Positions 25,986-34,523 of a DNA stretch of 64,000 nt are shown here, piece after piece; within the stretch, counting starts at the first letter, position 1; each line of letters starts with the position of its first letter. Made by a program: the position numbers and the translations under genes. Below the pieces are notes generated by a model. It ran no database searches. It was not told the DNA's origin and worked only from the letters and a program-made list of their open reading frames with translations. Where the stretch lies: positions 1-64,000 of the forward strand of contig NZ_BFAQ01000031.1 in the NCBI RefSeq assembly GCF_002933855.1, written 5' to 3'. The DNA comes from Vibrio penaeicida. GTDB lineage: Bacteria; Pseudomonadota; Gammaproteobacteria; Enterobacterales; Vibrionaceae.

Positions 25986-27320
25986 ATGTATTCACGGAAT
26001 AGAGTCGTTTGGAGCGAAGGATTATTCATTAAGCCACAGCATTTCCAGCAACAACAACGTTACATGGAATACGCGTTAGATGAGCGAGTGTCATCTGCCA
26101 GCCAATACCTATTTGGGGTGTCAGAGCTGTCGCTGAATCCGGAATACCTAAGCTTTGGTCGAATTGCTATAGAGCGAGCGGTTGGCGTGATGCCCGATGG
26201 CACCGTTTTCCGAATTCCTCAAGAAGATCTCATGCCCGAAGCGCTGGAAATCACCGACGATTCTCTCGCTAACCAGATTGTGTATCTCGCGTTACCACTT
26301 CGCAGTGATTCATTAGCTGAAATCAGCTTCCCAGATTCTCAAGGAACCGGACGATACACTGCTCGTAAGCAAGAAGTACGCGATGTACATACGCCTCAAG
26401 GGGACAGCACCGTCTTGGATGTGTCACCTGTACAGCCGCGCTTAATGTTAGAAAAACAAGATCGAAGCGCATTTGCTTCCGTTGCTATTGCCAGGATTCT
26501 AGAAAAAAGACCCGATGGCAGTGTCATGCTGGATCCGGACTTTGTGCCTTGTCATTTCAATGTTGTCGGTGTTCCGCATTTGCACCGATTCATCAGCGAA
26601 ATGTCGGGATTAATGCGCGAACGTGCAAAAAATATCGCCCAGCGAATTGGTTCGCCAAGTCAAGGTGGTGTTGCCGATGTCTCCGATTTTATGTTGCTGC
26701 AATCACTTAACCGTTTGCAACCGCAACTTCAGCATTTGTCATCGTTAAGAAGCTTACACCCAGAGCGTTTATATGAATCGCTCAGTGCTATCTGTGGTGA
26801 GCTGGCCACGTTCACAGACGAAAGCCGTATGCCTCCTCAATTTACGGTATACCAGCATGAAATGCCGACCGAATCATTTCAGTCTTTGATGCTCAAATTG
26901 CGCCAGTCTCTCAGCATTGTGCTGGAACCAAGAGCGGTGTCGATTCAGCTACAAAAACGCCGTTACGGGCTTATGGTTGCGCCTATCCAAGATCAAAGCT
27001 TGCTGGAATCTGCCGATTTCATTTTGGCCGTTCGCGCGCGCATGCCTTTGGAAGATTTGCGACGCCTGTTTGTGCAGCAAACCAAAGTCGCTTCGGTCGA
27101 AAAAATTCGCGAGCTTATCTCATTGCAACTTCCAGGCGTTCCCGTCAACCCATTACCCGTTGCACCAAGGCAATTGCCATACCACGCAGGTTACACCTAC
27201 TACCAATTGGACAAAACCAGCGAAGCGTGGCGCATGCTGCAAAACGCCAGTGGGTTTGCTTTCCATGTTGCTGGTGAGTTTGACGAGTTGGACCTGCAGT
27301 TCTGGGCCATTAGGAGTTAA
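25986..27320 (+). CDS. tssK: TssK, T6SS baseplate-membrane connector
   Basis: This protein of about 444 aa starts MYSRNRVVWSEGLFIKPQHFQQQQRYMEYALDERV, a clear TssK signature. TssK links the baseplate to the TssL/TssM membrane complex. A GTG two codons upstream (25980), overlapping the tssJ stop, is an alternative start. The C-terminal domain (LPYHAGYTYYQLDKTSEAWRML) is also typical. Confidence 0.95.
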   Translation: MYSRNRVVWSEGLFIKPQHFQQQQRYMEYALDERVSSASQYLFGVSELSLNPEYLSFGRIAIERAVGVMPDGTVFRIPQEDLMPEALEITDDSLANQIVYLALPLRSDSLAEISFPDSQGTGRYTARKQEVRDVHTPQGDSTVLDVSPVQPRLMLEKQDRSAFASVAIARILEKRPDGSVMLDPDFVPCHFNVVGVPHLHRFISEMSGLMRERAKNIAQRIGSPSQGGVADVSDFMLLQSLNRLQPQLQHLSSLRSLHPERLYESLSAICGELATFTDESRMPPQFTVYQHEMPTESFQSLMLKLRQSLSIVLEPRAVSIQLQKRRYGLMVAPIQDQSLLESADFILAVRARMPLEDLRRLFVQQTKVASVEKIRELISLQLPGVPVNPLPVAPRQLPYHAGYTYYQLDKTSEAWRMLQNASGFAFHVAGEFDELDLQFWAIRS

Positions 27321-27322
27321 TC

Positions 27323-28102
27323 ATGATCGTCACTGAAGAATTCAACAAAGACCGTTACGACGAACTTCTGTTTGATGAAGTAAAGAGCATCGATGCGGAT
27401 CAGGATTACTGGTTCAAGCTGCGTGGTGACAACCAAAACAAAATGGTCGATGCGGCAACCCCTTTGCTGGGTTTGTCGCTTCGTATTCGCTCTTTGGCGC
27501 AATGTGAAAACATTGAAACCATCTATAAACAGGCACAAGAAGAAATCAAAGCCATCGAGATGGAGTTGGTTCAAGCCGATATCGAACACGCCATGATCAT
27601 GGCCTATCGCTATGTGCTTTGCGCCGTGTTGGATGAAGCGGTCATGAGCACGCCATGGGGCGCCGACAGCTCGTGGGCGGAGCATTCGCTGTTAACTCGT
27701 TTTCACAACGAAACATGGGGTGGGGAAAAGGTCTTCACCATTCTGAATCGCTTATTGAGCGATCCACCAAGATATCGCGATTTGCTGGAGTTTATTTACC
27801 TCTGCCTGATGCTCGGGTTTGAAGGCAAATACAAAGTGGTGGAAGGCGGGAAAGAAGAACGCGAACGCGTCGCCATCAAGCTTTATGAAACGCTTTCAAG
27901 GCTGGATGACAAAGAGCCAGAAGAGCTAACCAGCGCGACAGATCACGTGGTAGCTACCAAATACCGACTAAGCCGCCAAATGCCGATATGGCTGATTTTC
28001 GCAGGTTTTGCCGGGCTTTGGGCTGTGGTGTTTTTTGTTTATCGCTATCTGCTGCACAGCAAGTCACTCGACGTACTGAGCCAGCTAAACCAAATTTTAT
28101 AA
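27323..28102 (+). CDS. tssL: TssL (DotU/IcmH-like), T6SS inner-membrane protein
   Basis: This 259-aa protein has a cytoplasmic helical domain (TPLLGLSLRIRSL, YVLCAVLDEAVMSTPWG, FHNETWGGEKVFTILNRLL, ELIYLCLMLGFEGKY-like segment) and a single C-terminal membrane helix (LIFAGFAGLWAVVFFVYRYLL). It is the short form without a fused peptidoglycan-binding domain. An AGGAG ribosome site precedes the ATG. Confidence 0.94.
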   Translation: MIVTEEFNKDRYDELLFDEVKSIDADQDYWFKLRGDNQNKMVDAATPLLGLSLRIRSLAQCENIETIYKQAQEEIKAIEMELVQADIEHAMIMAYRYVLCAVLDEAVMSTPWGADSSWAEHSLLTRFHNETWGGEKVFTILNRLLSDPPRYRDLLEFIYLCLMLGFEGKYKVVEGGKEERERVAIKLYETLSRLDDKEPEELTSATDHVVATKYRLSRQMPIWLIFAGFAGLWAVVFFVYRYLLHSKSLDVLSQLNQIL

Positions 28103-28197
28103 AACAAATGCTATAGCTCATGCGTTACAGAGCAAACGTTATAGCCCAAAAAGACCAATAGATTTTATTTTTAATTTTCAATGTCAAAGGTTGCGCC

Positions 28198-30795
28198 GTG
28201 ATTCGAATCGAACTCCCAACATTAATCAGTAAACTGAACGAACAGAGCAAATTAGCCCTCGAACAAGCGGCGTCACTGTGTTTGGAACACGAACACTCAG
28301 AAGTGACGTTTGAGCACTATCTGCATGTGTTGCTGGATAACCCACTGAGCGACGTACGTGAAATTCTGCGCAGCAGCGATACCGATCATCATGAAATTCA
28401 AGACATGGTGCAAGGTGCATTCCCACGTGAAACGGGTCACGACACGTACCCTGTTTTTTCGCCGCTCCTGATTGAGTTGTTGCAAGATGCGTGGTTGTTG
28501 GCGTCGACAGAAATGAACCTTGATCACCTTCGTTCTGGCGTTATCTTTTTAACCGCTATTATGCGCCCTGATCGCTACTTACCTGTCACCTTATCTAAGC
28601 GATTTGATCGTTTAAACCGTGAAACCATTCGTCGCGAATTCTTCACCATTCTTAAAGATTCTTCCGAGACGCCTGTTGAGGCTTCTGGGAAAAAAGGCAA
28701 AGCCCCTGTATCGAATGATGGAAACCGCGCACTAGACAAATACTGCGCCAACGTCACGGCACAAGCGCGAAACCAAGAACTGGATCCGGTGTTATGCCGC
28801 GATGAAGAAATCAATCTGATGATCGACATTCTTTGTCGTCGCCGAAAAAATAACCCGATTGTGGTGGGCGACGCAGGTGTTGGTAAAAGTGCTGTGGTTG
28901 AGGGTTTGGCGCTGCGTATTATTGATGGAAAAGTGCCGGATAAGCTGAAAAACATCGAACTGATGAGCTTAGATCTTGGCCTACTTCAAGCAGGCGCAGC
29001 CGTGAAAGGCGAATTTGAAAAACGCCTTAAATCCATCATTGATGAAGTGAAATCTTCACCTACACCCATCATTTTGTTCATCGACGAAGCGCACACCCTC
29101 ATCGGTGCGGGCAATCAGGAAGGAGGCGGCGACGCTGCTAACCTGTTGAAACCTGCGCTGGCAAGGGGCGAATTGTGCGCCGTAGCCGCCACAACGTGGA
29201 AAGAATACAAAAAATACTTCGAGAAAGATCCAGCGCTTAGCCGCCGTTTCCAATTGGTGAAGCTAGACGAACCTTCGGCAGATCAAACCGTCGATATCCT
29301 TCGGGGATTGTGCGAAGTGTATGAGAAAAATCATCAGGTACTCATTTCAGACAGCGCGTTGAAAGCGGCTTCTCATTTGTCGGCAAGGTATGTGTCTGGC
29401 CGTCAACTACCGGATAAAGCGATTGATGTTTTAGACACCGCCTGTGCACGTATTTCCATTAACCTCAGCACGCCACCCGCCAGAATGTCTGAACTGGAAA
29501 CACTTCAACATCAATACGAGTTGGAGCGTAAAATGCTGGAACGCCAACTTCAGATCGGGCAATCGATTGATGAAGAGCGCCTTGCCACGCTTATTGCTAA
29601 AGACGAAGAATGCCAAGCCGAATTCCACGAAACCGAGCGTGCGTGGGTAAAACAGCGCGATTTGATCAATCACATGATCGAACTTCGTACCAAGCTGCTT
29701 TCTGATGAATTAGCACCAGAAGAGCTTGAGGAAACGAAGCAAACACTTGAAGTCATGTACGAAGAACTCGAGCAGACACCGTTTAATGATCGCCTTATTC
29801 ACCCAGAAGTCGATGAGCAGCAAGTCGCCGAAGTGATTGCCGACTGGACAGGCGTGCCGATCGACCAAATGAACACCGATGAGCTGACGAAGCTGACTCA
29901 TTTGCCCGACATTCTTGAAAAAGCCATTAAAGGGCAGGATGTGGCGATTCAGCGAATTCACAAACACCTACTAACGGCTCGTGCCGACTTAAGAAGACCC
30001 GGCAGACCGAAAGGCGCATTCCTACTTGTAGGGCCAAGTGGTGTTGGTAAAACTGAAACCGTGGTGCAACTTGCAGAAGAGTTATACGGCGGCAAGCGAT
30101 TCCTTACCACAATTAACATGTCCGAGTATCAAGAGAAACACACGGTATCGCGTTTGATTGGTTCTCCTCCGGGCTATGTAGGCTTTGGTGAAGGCGGCGT
30201 GTTAACGGAATCCATTCGTAAAATGCCGTACTCCGTTGTATTGCTTGATGAAGTCGAAAAGGCACACCCAGAAGTGCTTAACTTGTTCTATCAAGCGTTC
30301 GACAAAGGCGAGTTAGCGGATGGAGAAGGGCGTCTGATTGACTGCCAAAACATCGTGTTCTTCTTAACATCTAACCTTGGTTTCCAAACCATTGTCGATT
30401 ACGCCGACCGCACCGATGAGATGGACGATGCGTTATACCCAGAACTTGCCGCGTTCTTTAAGCCCGCTCTACTAGCGCGTATGGAAGTGGTGCCTTACCT
30501 ACCATTAGGCGAAGAGGTGATGGAGAAAATCGTGCGCGGCAAATTGGCTCGCCTCGAATCTGTGCTTACCGAGCGTTACAAGGCAACAGTGGATATTGCC
30601 TCTAGCGTTATCGACGAAATCTTGTCTCGTACCACTCGCTCCGAAAATGGTGCGCGGATGCTAGAAGCCATTATTGAGGGGCAAATGTTGCCACCGATTT
30701 CATTGGCATTGCTGGAAAAATTAGCCAATCAAGAACCCGTATCGCACATCAGCATTTGTGCTCAAGATGGCGAATTCATCGGTAAGGTGGAATAG
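28198..30795 (+). CDS. clpV: ClpV/TssH, T6SS sheath-recycling AAA+ ATPase
   Basis: This 865-aa protein has the ClpV N-domain that binds TssC, then two AAA+ modules: Walker A at 224-231 (GDAGVGKS) with Walker B ILFIDEAHTL, and Walker A at 612-619 (GPSGVGKT) with Walker B VVLLDEVEKAHP. A coiled-coil M-domain lies between them (about residues 410-520). It disassembles contracted sheath so subunits can be reused. The start is GTG with AAAGG upstream. Confidence 0.96.
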   Translation: MIRIELPTLISKLNEQSKLALEQAASLCLEHEHSEVTFEHYLHVLLDNPLSDVREILRSSDTDHHEIQDMVQGAFPRETGHDTYPVFSPLLIELLQDAWLLASTEMNLDHLRSGVIFLTAIMRPDRYLPVTLSKRFDRLNRETIRREFFTILKDSSETPVEASGKKGKAPVSNDGNRALDKYCANVTAQARNQELDPVLCRDEEINLMIDILCRRRKNNPIVVGDAGVGKSAVVEGLALRIIDGKVPDKLKNIELMSLDLGLLQAGAAVKGEFEKRLKSIIDEVKSSPTPIILFIDEAHTLIGAGNQEGGGDAANLLKPALARGELCAVAATTWKEYKKYFEKDPALSRRFQLVKLDEPSADQTVDILRGLCEVYEKNHQVLISDSALKAASHLSARYVSGRQLPDKAIDVLDTACARISINLSTPPARMSELETLQHQYELERKMLERQLQIGQSIDEERLATLIAKDEECQAEFHETERAWVKQRDLINHMIELRTKLLSDELAPEELEETKQTLEVMYEELEQTPFNDRLIHPEVDEQQVAEVIADWTGVPIDQMNTDELTKLTHLPDILEKAIKGQDVAIQRIHKHLLTARADLRRPGRPKGAFLLVGPSGVGKTETVVQLAEELYGGKRFLTTINMSEYQEKHTVSRLIGSPPGYVGFGEGGVLTESIRKMPYSVVLLDEVEKAHPEVLNLFYQAFDKGELADGEGRLIDCQNIVFFLTSNLGFQTIVDYADRTDEMDDALYPELAAFFKPALLARMEVVPYLPLGEEVMEKIVRGKLARLESVLTERYKATVDIASSVIDEILSRTTRSENGARMLEAIIEGQMLPPISLALLEKLANQEPVSHISICAQDGEFIGKVE

Positions 30796-30796
30796 C

Positions 30797-32347
30797 ATGA
30801 CGGATTGGCTTAACGTTTCCGACAAACTGGTCAATGCAAGAGAAGCCTCCGGTCTGGTGCAGGTTTTGCTCGACACGTTAGAGCAAGACTTGCAGGTCGA
30901 TAAAAGCTTTTTTATTGCTGTGACACCGGACGGTCGCCAGTTGGTGACGCTAAACCGCGTGCCGGATCTTTGTTGGAATGTCACCGATTTTGAATGCCCA
31001 TTTGCGCATGTGTTGCAAAATGGCGGGCAAAAAATCATTAATCACGAGCACCTGGTGTATTGGCAGGGTGACAGCAACTTCACCTCACTGATCGAAGGCT
31101 GCCGATCGGATCAAAAAATTGTCGTGACTCCATTGCCTAGTCGCAATGGCGTAGTAGTGGCCTTGTCGGTGAACTTGGTTCACGTCGATAGTTGGAAAAA
31201 CGCTCTTGGACAATCTCACTACGACCGCTTTTTGGCGTTGTTTACTCGTCATTGGGAAAGGTTAAGTGAATTGAACGAAGCTTCTGTCTCGAAGAGTAAT
31301 CTTAAAGAGTCATTGTCCTACGTTGAAAAAACGCAAACCATTTTAAAGCAGTCGGATGCGATTAAGCACAAGCTTGTCGGTGACAGCACGGCAATGAAAA
31401 AGCTGCGCGAACAAATCGCCACAGCCTCTCAATCCGATATGACGGTATTGATTCAAGGTGAAACGGGGGCAGGTAAAGAAGTCGTAGCGTCGGCTATTCA
31501 TGACCTTTCTTCTCGTCGTGATAAATCGCTGGTGGCAATTAACTGTGCAGCCATCCCTGAAAACTTGTTAGAAAGCGAGCTATTTGGTTACACCAAAGGG
31601 GCGTTTTCCGGTGCAACCACCAACAAACCGGGCTTGATTGCACAAGCCGATGGCGGAACGCTGTTTCTGGATGAGATCGGTGACATGCCCCCCATTCTTC
31701 AAGCGAAGTTACTGCGGGTGCTAGAAACCCGAACTTACCGCCCTTTAGGTGCTGAAAAAGAGCAGAGCTCCGATTTTCGCTTGGTGGCGGCCACGCACGT
31801 CGAGCTGCGCCAGAAAATTGAAGAAAAAAGCTTCAGACAAGACTTGTACTACCGCTTGTACCAATTCCCTTTATATGTCCCTAGCCTCAAAGAGCGCATG
31901 GGCGATGTTGAGATTCTGGCGAAACATTTTATCGACCAATTCAACCAAACCCACGGTACTCGTGTTCGCGGTATTCATTTCAAAGCGCTGGATATGCTTA
32001 TGCAATACCCGTTTCCAGGGAATGTGCGAGAGCTTCGGCATTTGATCGAATTTGGCTGCGCACACCTTCACAACGGTCATGAACTCATGGCAGATGAATT
32101 GGGTCGCTACATTCAAGATTCACCCGGAATAGCAGCCAATGAAGACAATGTTCATGAAGTGCCAGATGAAGAACAAACACTGCTTTCCATCTCGGATTTA
32201 CGCTCCGCTGTAAAAAGTTACGAATCCAAAATCATTGCACTGCGTTTACGTCAGTACAAAGGAGACCGGTCTCGTGCGGCGGAGAGTTTAGGCATACCCA
32301 AGCGAACATTGGCCGACAAATGTTCCAAACTGGAGATCAATATCTGA
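30797..32347 (+). CDS. vasH: VasH, sigma54-dependent T6SS activator
   Basis: This 516-aa protein has a GAF-like N-terminal sensor region (1-180), a central AAA+ sigma54-activation domain (Walker A GETGAGKE at 221-228; Walker B GGTLFLDEIGD; sigma54-contact loop GAFSGA at 268-273, where the usual sequence is GAFTGA), and a C-terminal Fis-type helix-turn-helix (RAAESLGIPKRTLADK). V. cholerae VasH turns on the sigma54-dependent hcp operons. The two -24/-12 promoters at 949-964 and 17464-17479 are its likely targets. I chose the ATG at 30797, with AAGGTGG upstream, over an upstream in-frame extension inside clpV. Confidence 0.93.
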   Translation: MTDWLNVSDKLVNAREASGLVQVLLDTLEQDLQVDKSFFIAVTPDGRQLVTLNRVPDLCWNVTDFECPFAHVLQNGGQKIINHEHLVYWQGDSNFTSLIEGCRSDQKIVVTPLPSRNGVVVALSVNLVHVDSWKNALGQSHYDRFLALFTRHWERLSELNEASVSKSNLKESLSYVEKTQTILKQSDAIKHKLVGDSTAMKKLREQIATASQSDMTVLIQGETGAGKEVVASAIHDLSSRRDKSLVAINCAAIPENLLESELFGYTKGAFSGATTNKPGLIAQADGGTLFLDEIGDMPPILQAKLLRVLETRTYRPLGAEKEQSSDFRLVAATHVELRQKIEEKSFRQDLYYRLYQFPLYVPSLKERMGDVEILAKHFIDQFNQTHGTRVRGIHFKALDMLMQYPFPGNVRELRHLIEFGCAHLHNGHELMADELGRYIQDSPGIAANEDNVHEVPDEEQTLLSISDLRSAVKSYESKIIALRLRQYKGDRSRAAESLGIPKRTLADKCSKLEINI

Positions 32348-33039
32348 TGGTTAAACGCACACTCACGATCACCAGTCTTTTGCTTAACTGTCTAGGGAGC
32401 CTAGCGTTTTCAGGTTACGTATTAGCGCAAGAAGTGACAGAAACGTCGCTGTTGGAGCGAGCGCAAACTTGCCGTGCCATTTCAGCCAAGGTTGATCGCT
32501 TGGCGTGTTTTGATGGGTTGTTCGGTACGCCAATTACCCAAGCAACCACCACAAAGGCATTGGTGCGCCCAGAACCTTGGCAGCGAGCAGTGAAAAGTGA
32601 AGCGCGCCGATCAGATATTCAAAACGGCGACGAACCTAATGGCTGGATTCGTAACGAAACCACTGACGGTAATGGTGATAAAGCATTGTGGTTTACGTTG
32701 AACTCCATGCCTCGAGTCGACAGTGAACAAGCACCTGTGATTCTCATGGCGAGCTGCATTAAGAAAATCTCTCGGTTAGAGATCATTTTTCCAGATCAGC
32801 AAGAAGGGGCTCGCGCCGATGTTTCACTAGGGTCGGAGCGTCAACGCTGGACGTTCGATGAACAAGGCATGGTGCTTCGTTCGGGGCGCGGATTGGCGGC
32901 GATCAGCATTTTGAAACCTCTGGCTCGCCAAAAACAAATCCACATCCGTTCGAATTCAAAACGCATTGATGGCTCAGTGTTTGAAACGCCGAATTCAAAA
33001 GAAACCCTTTCGGAGTTAAGGGAGCTTTGCCGATGGTAG
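32347..33039 (+). CDS. tagO: TagO/VasI-like periplasmic T6SS protein
   Basis: This 230-aa protein starts one base inside the vasH stop and has a signal peptide (MVKRTLTITSLLLNCLGSLAFSG...VLAQ). The mature protein has AQTCRAISAKVDRLACFDGLFG, the typical TagO/VasI start with a Cys pair, and a beta-rich C-terminal part. The position matches VCA0118. TagO-type proteins are accessory and periplasmic; one role reported in E. coli is in assembly of the membrane complex. Confidence 0.85.
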   Translation: MVKRTLTITSLLLNCLGSLAFSGYVLAQEVTETSLLERAQTCRAISAKVDRLACFDGLFGTPITQATTTKALVRPEPWQRAVKSEARRSDIQNGDEPNGWIRNETTDGNGDKALWFTLNSMPRVDSEQAPVILMASCIKKISRLEIIFPDQQEGARADVSLGSERQRWTFDEQGMVLRSGRGLAAISILKPLARQKQIHIRSNSKRIDGSVFETPNSKETLSELRELCRW

Positions 33040-34508
33040 CCATGGACGATCAACACACGAACATCATGGATGATAACTTGGCGCATGATAAGGCGATCCG
33101 AGCCAAGCTGAGTGCCCCAATTTCTGAAGAAAGCGCAGTCGGGGAAAGAGTCTTAGACGATCCGGTTTTCGATTTTGTTGAAAGCCAAATGATGAAAGTC
33201 GGGTCTTTGTCGCACGCTGACGTTCGATGGGAAGAAGTGGAGACAGGCATTCTTTCCTTGATGGAAAATAAGACCAAGGATCTCAAGTTACTGGCGCATT
33301 TGCTCCAATGTTTTCATCACAGTAATTCTGTTTCCCGATTTAACCTCTCCATTCAAGTGACAGCAGACTTTATGGCGGCTTATTGGGAAACCTGTTTCCC
33401 AGCCCCCGGTGCACGTGGATTGTTGCCAAGAAGAAAGTTCTTTAGCCAGATTTTGCAGCGATTTGATGCGGCACTAGACAAGCTGGTGAAAGGGACGATT
33501 CCTGTTTCAGAGGTGCAAAACGAATCCATCGCGAAAGCAAAAATTGCTTGGAGTGATACCGCAAAATCTCTGTCACTCGATGATGAGAATTTTATTGCGT
33601 TCATTCGCAAGTTAGAACGTTGGCTGGAATCCAATAAGCTGCAAGATCTGCCGTCGTCTCCGAATCAGCCCGTGACGCAAGATACGTCTTCCGCTTCGCC
33701 TTCCTCTGCTAGCTCGTCGACATCGCCTCGCGCTGTTTCTATTGATACGGGGAATGACAAAGCAACGAAAGCATCGCTGCAAAAAGTGGCGGATTTTCTC
33801 ACCGAGTTTGAATACGGTCATGCACTGAGTATCCGTGTGCGTCGCTTTGCGGTTTGGTCGACCATTAGTACACCACCGGATGCCAATCATAAAGGTGAAA
33901 CTCAACTTCGACCTATGGTTGGCGAGCGCGTGAGTGATTACCTCGAACAACTGCAACGTAACCCAGACTTGGCGTTATGGCGCAAAGTAGAACAAAGCCT
34001 CACCATCGCGCCTTATTGGTTCGATGGTCAGCACTTGAGTGCGCAAATTGCTTCAAAGCTAGGGCAACCGACTTGGGCTGCTGCCATTTTGGAAGAATCG
34101 CAACACTTTCTCGAACGTATCCCAGAACTCGCCACCATGAGTTTTAAAGGAGGCGTCCCGTTCATTAATGAAGAGACAAAAAACTGGCTGCGTTCTAACG
34201 AGCGCGTTCAATCGGCTTCGTCTGTTAACAGTTGGGATGATAAACGTGAAGAAGCGTTTGTGATGGCAAAAGAAGCGGGGCTTTCCGTTGCTATGGCAAT
34301 GCTTAATGAAGGGCTGGCGTCAGCAAAAGAACCAAGAGACATATTTTACTGGCGGCTGCTAACCGCCGATTTATTAGCAAACAACGGGCTAGAAGCGATG
34401 GCGCATCAGCACTATCAATCCCTTTACCAAACGGTCATCAAATCCAAAGTGGAAGACTGGGAACCATCGCTCATCAATCAATTACAACAATTCGTCGTAA
34501 CGGAATAA
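33033..34508 (+). CDS. tssA: TssA (VasJ-like), ImpA-domain T6SS protein
   Basis: This 491-aa protein has the ImpA N-terminal domain (SVSRFNLSIQVTADFMAAYWETCFPAPGARGLLPRRKFFSQILQRFD), a Ser/Thr/Pro-rich linker near residue 220 and a C-terminal domain (HALSIRVRRFAVWSTISTPPDANHKGETQLRPM, ANNGLEAMAHQHYQSLYQ). TssA guides assembly of sheath and tube. The ATG at 33033 has AAGGGAG 8 bases upstream, and the gene overlaps tagO by 7 bp. Confidence 0.9.
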   Translation: MVAMDDQHTNIMDDNLAHDKAIRAKLSAPISEESAVGERVLDDPVFDFVESQMMKVGSLSHADVRWEEVETGILSLMENKTKDLKLLAHLLQCFHHSNSVSRFNLSIQVTADFMAAYWETCFPAPGARGLLPRRKFFSQILQRFDAALDKLVKGTIPVSEVQNESIAKAKIAWSDTAKSLSLDDENFIAFIRKLERWLESNKLQDLPSSPNQPVTQDTSSASPSSASSSTSPRAVSIDTGNDKATKASLQKVADFLTEFEYGHALSIRVRRFAVWSTISTPPDANHKGETQLRPMVGERVSDYLEQLQRNPDLALWRKVEQSLTIAPYWFDGQHLSAQIASKLGQPTWAAAILEESQHFLERIPELATMSFKGGVPFINEETKNWLRSNERVQSASSVNSWDDKREEAFVMAKEAGLSVAMAMLNEGLASAKEPRDIFYWRLLTADLLANNGLEAMAHQHYQSLYQTVIKSKVEDWEPSLINQLQQFVVTE

Positions 34509-34523
34509 CACAAGGTAAGAAAC

